This document shows positions 36,921-45,166 of a stretch of DNA of 64,000 bases, in pieces (position 1 is the stretch's first letter; every line of letters begins with the position of its first letter). A program made the position numbers and the translations under genes. The notes under the pieces were generated by a model that saw only the letters and a program-made list of their open reading frames with translations, did not search any database and had not been told where the DNA came from. The stretch is from Aquabacterium sp. (GTDB lineage Bacteria; Pseudomonadota; Gammaproteobacteria; Burkholderiales; Burkholderiaceae_C), in assembly GCF_029946005.1 (NCBI RefSeq), contig NZ_JAQSDR010000004.1, positions 1 to 64,000 on the forward strand, in the 5' to 3' direction.

Positions 36921-38226
36921 GTTCGGGGGAGGATACCTCAAGCGGCCCACGCACATGAACCACCCTTTGAGGATAGGGAATATCGACTGCCAACTGATTC
37001 AGCGTGGCCAGAATGGCCAGATTGACCTCGGAGCGCGCTGCCAATTGGCCATTTTCAGGGTCGGCGATCCAGAAGGCCACGGTCAGGCCCAGGCCGTCCG
37101 GGGCGAAGGTCGTCAAGTGAACCGCCGGCGCCGGGCTGGGCAGGATGCGGGGCACCTTGGCCACGGCCTCGGCCAACAAAGGGCGCAGCCAGTCCAGGTC
37201 GGTGCCATAGGCCACTTGCACCTCGGTCATGAGCAGCAGCTTGTTGTCGGCCAGCGAGGCGTTTTCAACCCGCTGGGTGATCAGCATTTCATTGGGAACG
37301 ATGGCTTCGCGGCCCGCCGACGAGCGCAGCACGGTATACCGGGTGTTGATGTCGGTGATGCGGCCTTCGAAGTTGTCGACTTTGACCAGATCGCCAATGC
37401 GCAAACTGCGTTCAGCCAGGATGACAAAGCCGCTGACGTAATTGGCCGCCAGCTTTTGCAGGCCAAAACCGACGCCCACACCGATGGCGCCGCCCAGCAC
37501 CGACAGCGCGGTCAGGTCGATGCCCACGGCCGACAAGGCCATCATCAAGCCCACGGTCAACAGCAGGGCCCGGGACAGGTTGGCCATGATCTTGCGCAGC
37601 GACATGTTGTCGGTGGCGCCTTTGAGCAGGCGGTTCTCGATGGCCGAGGACAGCGACAACGACAGGATCAGCACCAGCACCGCGCTGAATGCACCCTCGA
37701 TCAGGTTGCGCAGGCTGACCTGGCTGGAACCGATCTTCCAGGTGATGCCATCCAGCTCGTCCAGCAGCAAAGGCATCACCCCGATGATCCACAGCACGCT
37801 GCCCACCCAGGCCATCCAGGACACAGTGCGTTCGATGACGCGCATGGCGGGTGCGTTGGGAAACACCACGCCCAGCACCTTGACGGTTAGCCGGATGACG
37901 GCCAGGGACACCAGCACCGGGATGGCCACGCGGAACACGGCCAAGGGGATCTCGACACCCGCCAGGAAGCGGCGCGCACCCAGTGCCAGCAGGAGCGCCA
38001 GGATGGGAAACAGCACGCCGTCCACCACATGCTGGCCGAACCAGATGGACTTGGGGTCGGCTTGCCGGCCACGCATCAAGCGCACGATCAGCCAGGCACC
38101 GCCCAGGCAGGCGAGCAGGAGGCCCAGTTCAGCCAGGGCGGTGGGTTGCTGCAGTTGAGTCCAGAGTTTGGTGAGTTCTTCGGCCGTCAGGGGCTGGGCG
38201 GAGTGCAGAGAAGACGTTGTCGGCAT
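36895..38226 (-). CDS. MscS-family mechanosensitive channel
   Basis: A 443-residue membrane protein with about six N-terminal membrane segments before the pore-lining MscS core. The TM3-like helix and following beta domain read GGAIGVGVGFGLQKLAANYVSG and SLRIGDLV, the family signature, with the VPNEMLITQRVEN strand after it. It would release solutes under hypo-osmotic stress. It starts 12 bp after the stop of the deacetylase-like gene and overlaps pssA, so the three are likely one operon. Confidence 0.9.
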   Translation of the reverse strand: MPTTSSLHSAQPLTAEELTKLWTQLQQPTALAELGLLLACLGGAWLIVRLMRGRQADPKSIWFGQHVVDGVLFPILALLLALGARRFLAGVEIPLAVFRVAIPVLVSLAVIRLTVKVLGVVFPNAPAMRVIERTVSWMAWVGSVLWIIGVMPLLLDELDGITWKIGSSQVSLRNLIEGAFSAVLVLILSLSLSSAIENRLLKGATDNMSLRKIMANLSRALLLTVGLMMALSAVGIDLTALSVLGGAIGVGVGFGLQKLAANYVSGFVILAERSLRIGDLVKVDNFEGRITDINTRYTVLRSSAGREAIVPNEMLITQRVENASLADNKLLLMTEVQVAYGTDLDWLRPLLAEAVAKVPRILPSPAPAVHLTTFAPDGLGLTVAFWIADPENGQLAARSEVNLAILATLNQLAVDIPYPQRVVHVRGPLEVSSPEHDITHDAT

Positions 38227-38238
38227 GGGTGAAAAAAG

Positions 38239-39174
38239 TCATTCGTCGATCAACACGCGCAGGTGGGCCGCGACGCTGCGGCCCAAGGCGTCCAGGTTGT
38301 AGCCACCTTCCAGGCAGGAGACGATCCGGCCTTTGGCAAAGCGCTTGGCCACGTCCATGATTTTGCTGGTGATCCAGGCGTAGTCGGCTTCGACCAGGCC
38401 CAAGCCACCCATGTCGTCCTCGCGGTGGCCGTCAAAACCGGCGGAGATGAAAATCATCTCGGGCTGAAAGAACTCCAGCCGATGAATCCAGTAGGTTTCC
38501 ACGATTTCGCGGATCACCTTCCCGTTGCTGCGGGCCGGCACAGGCACGTTGACCATGTTGGCGGCGTGGCACTCCTCACCGCTGTAGGGGTAGAAGGGAT
38601 GTTGGTAAAAGCTGACCATCAAGACGCGGTCATCGTTGGCCAGGATGTCTTGCGTGCCGTTGCCGTGGTGAACATCAAAGTCCACGATGGCCACCCGCTT
38701 GAGGCCCCGCACGTCCAGGGCATGGCGGGCCGCCACGGCCACGTTGTTGAACAGGCAAAAGCCCATGGTTTGCCGACGTGTGGCATGGTGGCCGGGCGGG
38801 CGCACTGCGCAAAAGGCGTTGTCAAGTTGCCCATCGATGACGGCATCGGTGGCGGCCACGGCAGCCCCCGCTGCGCGCCATGCGGCGGAGCGGGTGCCCG
38901 GGCAAGCCAGGGTGTCAGGGTCAAGCGCGCGGGTGTCGCCGGTGGCTTCCAACTGGTGCAGGAAATCATCCAACGTCGCGACGTAGTTGCTCTCGTGAGC
39001 CAGACTCAAGTCGGACAGTTTGGCGAGCGGCGCTTCGCGCTGCAACATCATGGCGTCCAGGCCCTGACCCCTAAGGTGATCGGCGATGGCGAGCAAGCGC
39101 TGGGGACACTCGGGGTGGCCCGGGCCCATGTCGTGGGCCAGGCAATCTGGATGGGTGAAATAACCGGTCGCCAT
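38239..39174 (-). CDS. Histone deacetylase-like amidohydrolase
   Basis: A 311-residue zinc hydrolase of the class II HDAC/acetylpolyamine amidohydrolase superfamily. The active-site blocks are RPPGHHA (about residue 124), VDFDVHHGNGT (zinc-binding Asp and His) and ISAGFDGHREDDMGG (second metal Asp). A conserved EGGYN near the C terminus completes the family pattern. It probably deacetylates a small acetylated substrate or lysine residues in the cytoplasm. It is the first gene of the hdac-mscS-pssA run and is divergent from the MoxR operon by 49 bp. Confidence 0.9.
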   Translation of the reverse strand: MATGYFTHPDCLAHDMGPGHPECPQRLLAIADHLRGQGLDAMMLQREAPLAKLSDLSLAHESNYVATLDDFLHQLEATGDTRALDPDTLACPGTRSAAWRAAGAAVAATDAVIDGQLDNAFCAVRPPGHHATRRQTMGFCLFNNVAVAARHALDVRGLKRVAIVDFDVHHGNGTQDILANDDRVLMVSFYQHPFYPYSGEECHAANMVNVPVPARSNGKVIREIVETYWIHRLEFFQPEMIFISAGFDGHREDDMGGLGLVEADYAWITSKIMDVAKRFAKGRIVSCLEGGYNLDALGRSVAAHLRVLIDE

Positions 39175-39223
39175 GGGTCAGTCCCGCGCGGTGTGGTCCG
39201 CCGGTTTGGGTTAAGGTAATGCC

Positions 39224-40192
39224 ATGCTTCTTCGCACCGAACCGCTCCCCGCCGCAGCGTCAAGCGCCGCCGCCTTGAAAGCCTCGCAGATCACACAGCT
39301 CGTTGATCAGATTAGCACGATCATCGTGGGCAAACGAGAGCAGGTCACCCTCAGTGTGATCTGCCTGCTGGCTGGCGGCCATCTGCTGATCGAAGACGTG
39401 CCGGGTGTGGGCAAAACCACCTTGTCGCAAGCCCTGGCACGTTGCCTGGGCCTGAGCTTTTCGCGCATCCAGTTCACGGCCGACCTGCTGCCCTCCGACT
39501 TGATCGGGGTGAGCGTGTATGAACGCCAGCGCGAAGAGTTCGTCTTTCACCCCGGGCCTGTTTTTGCGCAGGTGCTGCTGGCCGATGAAATCAACCGGGC
39601 GGGGCCCCGCACCCAGAGCGCCTTGCTGGAGGCCATGGAAGAACGCCAGGTGTCGGTGGAAGGCGAAACACGCCCCCTGCCCTCGCCGTTTTTCGTGATC
39701 GCCACGCAGAACCCATCCGAACAACTGGGCACGCATCCGCTGCCTGAGTCTCAGCTGGACCGGTTTGCCATGCGCTTGTCATTGGGCTACCCCGACCCGG
39801 CCTCGGAGCGCGCCTTGCTGATGGGAGAAGACCGGCGCGAAGCCATTCAGCACTTGCAGCCTTTGCTGTCGCCCAGCGAATGGGCGGCGTGGCAGGCCAA
39901 GGTGAACACCATCCACGTGGCCGATGCTTTGCTGGACTACCTGCAGGCCCTGCTGACCGCCACACGCGATGGCCGCTGGTTTGCGCAGGGGCTCAGCCCA
40001 CGGGCGGGCTTGTCCTTGCTCAAATTGGCCAAGGCACGCGCCTTGTTCCTGGGACGCGGGCACGTGTCGCCGGAGGACATCCAAACCTTGTGGGTGCCCA
40101 CCGTGGCGCACCGCTTGGTATCGCTGCCGCAATCAGGCCGCAGTGCCGCCGCCCAGGCGCGCGCACTGCTGGAGGCCACCCAAGTGCCATGA
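39224..40192 (+). CDS. MoxR-family AAA+ ATPase
   Basis: A 322-residue ATPase with Walker A EDVPGVGKTT near residue 58, Walker B LLADEINRAGPR and sensor block FVIATQNPSEQLGTHPLPESQLDRF, all typical of the MoxR family. Such proteins act as chaperone-like activators for VWA or DUF58 partners. The stop overlaps the start of the DUF58 gene (ATGA), implying tight co-translation. Confidence 0.95.
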   Translation: MLLRTEPLPAAASSAAALKASQITQLVDQISTIIVGKREQVTLSVICLLAGGHLLIEDVPGVGKTTLSQALARCLGLSFSRIQFTADLLPSDLIGVSVYERQREEFVFHPGPVFAQVLLADEINRAGPRTQSALLEAMEERQVSVEGETRPLPSPFFVIATQNPSEQLGTHPLPESQLDRFAMRLSLGYPDPASERALLMGEDRREAIQHLQPLLSPSEWAAWQAKVNTIHVADALLDYLQALLTATRDGRWFAQGLSPRAGLSLLKLAKARALFLGRGHVSPEDIQTLWVPTVAHRLVSLPQSGRSAAAQARALLEATQVP

Positions 40193-41259
40193 GCACCGTG
40201 GATCCCTTCATGTGGCTGGTGCGGCGGCCGCAGGTGTGGTGGCGCCAATGGTGGGAGTCGCGCTTGCAACCGCGCGAGCAGGTCACCTTCACCCAGCGCA
40301 ACCTGTACATCCTGCCCACGCCGGCCGGTTGGGGCTTTGCCGGGGTGATCATGGTGATGCTGCTGGCCTCCATCAACGAGCAGATCAACCTGGGCTATGC
40401 GCTGACCTTCATGGTCAGTGGTGCGGCCTTGATGACGATGCACATCACGCACGCCAATGTGCGCGGCTTGAGCCTGCGCTTGCTGCCCTTGCGCAGCCTG
40501 CACGCTGGCGATGTGCTGCGGGTGGGCGTGGTCTTGGCCCACACGGGCAAACGCCGCGGGCGTTTTGGCCTGGAATTGAAAGTGACCCGACCCATTGCCG
40601 CCGGCATCGCTTCGCACGAGGAGGCCAAGGTCGAGTGCGAGGTGGGGCCTGCCAGTGAAACCACCGTAGAGATGGATGTGCCCGCCGCCCTGCGTGGCTG
40701 GCTGGACCTGCCACGTTTGACGCTGCAAAGCCGCTATCCCTTGGGCCTGTTCCGGGCCTGGGGCTATTGGCGCCCCCAGGGCCGGGTGCTGGTCTGGCCC
40801 ACGCTTGACCCTTTTGCCCCGCCCTTGCCCAACAGCGCCAGCGAGGTGCCGGATGCGCACACCGTTCGCACCTTCATCCCGTCGGCCGAGATGCCCGAGG
40901 GCTTGAGGGCCTACCGGCGTGGTGACCCGCTGCGTTGGATTGCCTGGAAAAAATCAAGCCATGCGCTGGCCTCGGGCACAGGCCTGGTCAGCCGCGAACC
41001 GGCCGCCGGCCGCACGCCCGACCTGTGGCTGGACTGGGACCACAGCCCAGGACTGAAGGGGCTGGACGCTGAAGCACGCCTGAGCCGCCTGGCGAGTTGG
41101 GTGATCCTGGCCGACCAGCAAACAGGCATGGCCTATGGGCTGAAATTGCCCGGCCAGACCATTGACTGTGGCCAAGGTAGCGCCCACCTCAGGGCCTGCC
41201 TGGATGCCTTGGCCGTCTGGGGCCTGGTGGCGCCCCCGCCTCGAAAGGTTCGCCAATGA
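40189..41259 (+). CDS. DUF58 domain membrane protein
   Basis: A 356-residue protein with two closely spaced membrane segments (about residues 42-80, GWGFAGVIMVMLLASINEQ onward) and a C-terminal DUF58 domain carrying EMPEGLRAYRRGDPLRWIAWKKSS, the family signature. The start overlaps the MoxR gene stop and its own stop overlaps the next start by 4 bp each, so the three proteins form one operon. The ATG at 40189 fits the overlap; upstream in-frame codons run through the MoxR gene. Confidence 0.92.
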   Translation: MSTVDPFMWLVRRPQVWWRQWWESRLQPREQVTFTQRNLYILPTPAGWGFAGVIMVMLLASINEQINLGYALTFMVSGAALMTMHITHANVRGLSLRLLPLRSLHAGDVLRVGVVLAHTGKRRGRFGLELKVTRPIAAGIASHEEAKVECEVGPASETTVEMDVPAALRGWLDLPRLTLQSRYPLGLFRAWGYWRPQGRVLVWPTLDPFAPPLPNSASEVPDAHTVRTFIPSAEMPEGLRAYRRGDPLRWIAWKKSSHALASGTGLVSREPAAGRTPDLWLDWDHSPGLKGLDAEARLSRLASWVILADQQTGMAYGLKLPGQTIDCGQGSAHLRACLDALAVWGLVAPPPRKVRQ

Positions 41260-43388
41260 GGCTCCCTCCGCTGGCCATCAGCCGCGAAGGCCGCGACACC
41301 TTGTGGCTGTTGGCGACACTGGCCTTGATCATGGCCCCACACGCCGCCCGCTTGCCGCTGTGGTGCGCCGTGGGTGCCACGCTGGCCATGCTGTGGCGCG
41401 CCCACATGGCCTGGCGGGACAGCCGCCTGCCGCCACGCTGGGTACTGCTGGTCGCCCTGGCCGCTTGTGTGGGTCTGACCTTGTTGACCCACCGCGCGCT
41501 GTTTGGCCGTGAGGCGGGCGTGACCCTGGTGGTCGTGTTGACTGGACTGAAGACGCTGGAGCTGCGCGCCCGCCGCGATGCCTTCGTCGTGACCTCGCTG
41601 GGTTTTTTCCTGATCCTCACTCAGTTCCTGTACTCACAAAGCATCTTGCTGGCTGCCTTGATGGCACTGGCCGTGTGGGGGTTGATGACCTCGCTGGTGC
41701 TGGCTCAGCGACCTTTGGGCCGCCCACCTCTGCTGACCGTGGCCCGCGAGGCTGGGCGCACGCTGGTCTGGGGGGCGCCCTTGATGCTGGTGCTGTTTTT
41801 GCTGTTCCCCCGCATTGGCCCGCTGTGGGCCTTGCCCTCGGACGCTCAAGCGCGCTCGGGCCTGTCGGACAGCTTGACCCTGGGCAATGTGGCCGAACTG
41901 GCCCTGGATGACAGCATTGCGATGCACTTGCGTTTTGACAGCCCCCCGCCCGCCCCATCGGAGATGTATTTCCGTGGGCCGGTGTTGGACGACTTTGACG
42001 GGCAAACCTGGCGCACCCGCCGCCCGCGCCTCGACGACGCACGCGAAGACACAGAGCACGCGCCCGTCGATACACGTGGCCCGGCCATTCGCTACCAACT
42101 CACGATGGAGGCCACCCACGCCAGAATCTTGCCTCTGCTGGAAGCCACGCTGAAGGTTCAAACACCGGTGCAACAGGCCGCCTTGAGGTTGGAGCGACAA
42201 GGCCTGGCCTGGACTCTGGGCAGCGCACTCCATGAGCGAATCCAACTTGATGCGCAAGCCTGGACACAGTTCCGCCACGGCGTGGACCTGACCCCGCAAG
42301 AGCTGGCCACCTGGGTGCAATTGCCACGCGGATTCAACCCCCGCACCATCGCCTGGGCTCAATCCTTCCAACGCGATCCGGCCCTGGCGCAAGCCAACCC
42401 ACGGCAACTGGTTCAAGCCGTGCTGGCCCACATCCGCCGAGAGAACTACAGCTACACCCTGGCGCCCGGCGATGAAGATGTCTCGCCAGACCAACCGCAG
42501 CCGCACCAGATCGACCGCTTCTGGCTGGACCGGCGCGCCGGTTTTTGCGAACACTTCGCCTCATCCTTCGTGGTGGTGATGCGGGCCATGGGCGTGCCCA
42601 GCCGCGTGGTGACGGGCTACCAAGGCGCCGAGCTCAACACCGTCAACGGCCTGTACATCATCAGGAACAGCCACGCCCACGCCTGGGCCGAATACTGGCA
42701 AGCGGGTGAAGGGTGGGTGCGCTCTGACCCCACCGCCGCGGTCGCACCCGAGCGGATTGACCGCAGCCGCCCATTGGCAGCACCCCGCAGCGGACTGGTC
42801 GGCACCCTACCCCAGTTCGACTCGCCCGTCTGGCGCCAAGGCAAGGCATTCCTGGAGGCCACCAACCACCGCTGGAATGTCTGGGTCTTGCAATATTCCC
42901 GAGGCCGTCAGCAGCAATTGCTGGGCAAGCTGGGTTGGGATGCCAACGACTGGACGGACATTGCTCGGGCCTTGACCATCGCCTTGTCGGCCATTGCCCT
43001 GGCCGGCGTGGGCTGGCTGTGGCTGACCCGCGAACGCCTCCACCAGTCGCCCTGGTTGCGCCCCTTGGGGCAAGTCCACCGTGCCCTGGTCAGAGCCGGC
43101 ATTCCGCCACCCGGCGGCCTGGCCCCGGCCTCGGCGCTGAACTGGGTGCGGTCCTTGCAAAACCTGGGGCCCTCTGATGACGAACGCCAGGTGAAGCTGG
43201 TGAGCCAGATGGTGTCCGCACTGCAAGTGCTGGATGCCCTGCGCTATGGACCGAACCTGGATGCGGCTGGCCAGCCCCTCAAGTCACGCCAGCAGTTGGC
43301 CCAAGCCAGGCCCCTGCTCAAGTCCATCGAAGAGGGTGCCCGCCAGTGGCGCTCGCACAGGGCCAAGGTGCGGCTTCGGGCACACTGA
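41256..43388 (+). CDS. TgpA-like membrane transglutaminase
   Basis: A 710-residue protein with DUF3488-type N-terminal membrane helices (about 1-190), a periplasmic transglutaminase-core domain with the catalytic triad C431 (RAGFCEHFASS), histidine in NSHAHAWAEYW and aspartate in WVRSDPTAA, one more membrane helix (about 570-590) and a C-terminal DUF4129-like tail. In Pseudomonas aeruginosa the TgpA homologue is essential and has peptidase/transglutaminase activity. Here it is last in the MoxR-DUF58-TgpA operon, the usual arrangement. Confidence 0.93.
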   Translation: MRLPPLAISREGRDTLWLLATLALIMAPHAARLPLWCAVGATLAMLWRAHMAWRDSRLPPRWVLLVALAACVGLTLLTHRALFGREAGVTLVVVLTGLKTLELRARRDAFVVTSLGFFLILTQFLYSQSILLAALMALAVWGLMTSLVLAQRPLGRPPLLTVAREAGRTLVWGAPLMLVLFLLFPRIGPLWALPSDAQARSGLSDSLTLGNVAELALDDSIAMHLRFDSPPPAPSEMYFRGPVLDDFDGQTWRTRRPRLDDAREDTEHAPVDTRGPAIRYQLTMEATHARILPLLEATLKVQTPVQQAALRLERQGLAWTLGSALHERIQLDAQAWTQFRHGVDLTPQELATWVQLPRGFNPRTIAWAQSFQRDPALAQANPRQLVQAVLAHIRRENYSYTLAPGDEDVSPDQPQPHQIDRFWLDRRAGFCEHFASSFVVVMRAMGVPSRVVTGYQGAELNTVNGLYIIRNSHAHAWAEYWQAGEGWVRSDPTAAVAPERIDRSRPLAAPRSGLVGTLPQFDSPVWRQGKAFLEATNHRWNVWVLQYSRGRQQQLLGKLGWDANDWTDIARALTIALSAIALAGVGWLWLTRERLHQSPWLRPLGQVHRALVRAGIPPPGGLAPASALNWVRSLQNLGPSDDERQVKLVSQMVSALQVLDALRYGPNLDAAGQPLKSRQQLAQARPLLKSIEEGARQWRSHRAKVRLRAH

Positions 43389-43435
43389 GGTCCGAGGCGC
43401 CCGCATCAGGGCGCCACCAGACATCACGCGTGCTC

Positions 43436-44590
43436 ATGACGACATTGCCAGACCTTCTTTTGCGACTCCGCGTCACAGCACCCTTCGCACTGCTCATGGG
43501 CTTGAGCGGCTGCGCCAGCCCCCCTCCGCCAGCGCCTCAGGTCGTCATCGCCGCGCTGGCCTCGCCTGAGGCACTTGATGGCCAAGCCATCCCAGCACCT
43601 GCACTGGTGCAGACCGAGGTGGCCGCGCCCGAACCCGGCAACTATGCCCAAAGAGACGACGCACGCCAACTGGCCGATCGCCTGGCCACAGAGTTTCAGC
43701 TGGACCCGACCTGGGTCCTCTCGATGCTGTCCCAAGCCCGTTTCAAGGAGAGCATCACCAGGTTCATCATGCCCGCGCCCAGTGGCACCGCCAAGAACTG
43801 GGCGGTGTACCGCAGCCGCTTCATCGACCCGATTCGCATCAAGGCGGGTGTGACCTTTTGGCGCACTTACGAAATGGACCTTCGACGCGCCGAAGCCCGC
43901 TGGGGAGTGCCCGCCAGCATCATTGCGGGGGTGATTGGCGTGGAAACCATCTACGGCCGCAACACTGGCAACTACCGCGTGCTGGATGCCTTGGCCACTT
44001 TGGGTTTGGATTTTCCAAAAGGACGCAGCGACCGCAGTGCTTTTTTTCAAAAAGAATTAGGCCATTTCCTGAAGCTGTGCAATGAACAAAACATGGATCC
44101 CACCACGGTGTTGGGTTCTTACGCTGGGGCTTTGGGTTTACCGCAATTCATGCCCAGCTCAGTTCGCAACTTCGCCATTGATTTTGACGAAGATGGCCGC
44201 ATTGACCTGCTTCGCAGCCCGGTCGATGCCATTGGCAGCGTGGCCAAATACTTGGCTGAGCATGGCTGGCGAAAAGACATGCCTACATACTATGAAGTAA
44301 CCCCTCCCACCGACGCCGATGCGCTGGCCAAACTGTTGGCCCCGGACATCGTGCCCAGCTTCAGCGTGGCCGAGATGCAAAGCCTGGGCGCGGTCCTGCC
44401 CGACGTGGCCCAGACCCACACGGGTTTGTTGGCTTTGGTGAAACTCCAAAATGGTGATGCCGCGCCCACCTACGTCACCGGGACCGACAATTTTTATGCG
44501 GTCACACGTTACAACCAGTCCAGCTATTACGCCTTGGCCGTGATTCAACTGGGGCAGACCGTCTCCCGAGATGCCAGCAATTTGCCGTGA
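43436..44590 (+). CDS. Lytic murein transglycosylase B family lipoprotein
   Basis: A 384-residue peptidoglycan lytic transglycosylase. The ATG at 43436 gives a signal peptide with lipobox LSGC (C about residue 26). The catalytic glutamate is in GVIGVETIYGRNTG, and the GSYAGALGLPQFMPSS block is the MltB signature. It cleaves the glycan strand to 1,6-anhydro-muropeptides, probably from the outer membrane. It follows the transglutaminase gene by 47 bp and may belong to the same transcript. Confidence 0.93.
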   Translation: MTTLPDLLLRLRVTAPFALLMGLSGCASPPPPAPQVVIAALASPEALDGQAIPAPALVQTEVAAPEPGNYAQRDDARQLADRLATEFQLDPTWVLSMLSQARFKESITRFIMPAPSGTAKNWAVYRSRFIDPIRIKAGVTFWRTYEMDLRRAEARWGVPASIIAGVIGVETIYGRNTGNYRVLDALATLGLDFPKGRSDRSAFFQKELGHFLKLCNEQNMDPTTVLGSYAGALGLPQFMPSSVRNFAIDFDEDGRIDLLRSPVDAIGSVAKYLAEHGWRKDMPTYYEVTPPTDADALAKLLAPDIVPSFSVAEMQSLGAVLPDVAQTHTGLLALVKLQNGDAAPTYVTGTDNFYAVTRYNQSSYYALAVIQLGQTVSRDASNLP

Positions 44591-44631
44591 ATTCCAGACA
44601 GGCAATTACCAAAAAAATCTTACCCTCTGAT

Positions 44632-44661
44632 TTGCAAACCCAATATATTTGTGTTTAGAAT
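44632..44661 (+). promoter_or_regulatory. Sigma-70 promoter of the H-NS-family gene
   Basis: TTGCAA (-35, 44632-44637) and TAGAAT (-10, 44656-44661) are 18 bp apart in an AT-rich stretch, about 80 bp before the H-NS-like start codon. Confidence 0.6.
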
Positions 44662-44742
44662 TCGGCCGTGGCGTTTAACGCCCGGCTCTGATTCCCTCAA
44701 TAAGTATTTAATGCCCCTGACCTCGGGCCACAAGGACTCTTC

Positions 44743-45081
44743 ATGAGCAACTACCAAGATCTTCTGGCAAAAAAGGCCGCCCTCGAAAAGCAATCGGCCG
44801 AACTCGACAAACAACTGCAAGATGCTCGCCGCGCTGAACGTGCTGGCGTGATCGCCCAAGTCAAATCGCTGATGGCTGAACACGGCCTGACCCTGGCAGA
44901 CCTGGGTGGCGGCAAAGCTGGCGGCTCGGGCAAGGCACCCTCGGCCAGTGCTGGCCGCAAGGTCGCCCCCAAGTACCGCAATACCGCCACTGGCGAAACC
45001 TGGACCGGCCGTGGCCTGCAACCCAAGTGGGTTCAAGCCGCAGTGGCCTCGGGCAAGAAACTCGAAGATTTCGCGATCTGA
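44743..45081 (+). CDS. H-NS-family nucleoid-associated protein
   Basis: A 112-residue DNA-binding protein of the short betaproteobacterial H-NS/BpH3 type. An N-terminal coiled coil (about 5-45, DLLAKKAALEKQSAELDKQL) mediates oligomerisation; a Gly/Ser/Ala linker leads to the C-terminal AT-hook-like domain with the core YRNTATGETWTGRGLQPKW. It binds AT-rich DNA and silences acquired genes. A strong Shine-Dalgarno sequence, its own promoter and terminator make it monocistronic. Confidence 0.95.
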   Translation: MSNYQDLLAKKAALEKQSAELDKQLQDARRAERAGVIAQVKSLMAEHGLTLADLGGGKAGGSGKAPSASAGRKVAPKYRNTATGETWTGRGLQPKWVQAAVASGKKLEDFAI

Positions 45082-45109
45082 ATTTGAATCAACCGAAGGT
45101 TGATTCTGC

Positions 45110-45139
45110 AAAAGCCGACGCCCATGCGTCGGCTTTTTT
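45110..45139 (+). terminator. Intrinsic terminator of the H-NS-family gene
   Basis: The stem GCCGACGC / GCGTCGGC with loop CCAT is flanked by A4 and T6. It is also positioned to end the convergent M16 peptidase transcript. Confidence 0.88.
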
Positions 45140-45166
45140 ATTGGCTTCACGCTTGGATTCAAGCCC

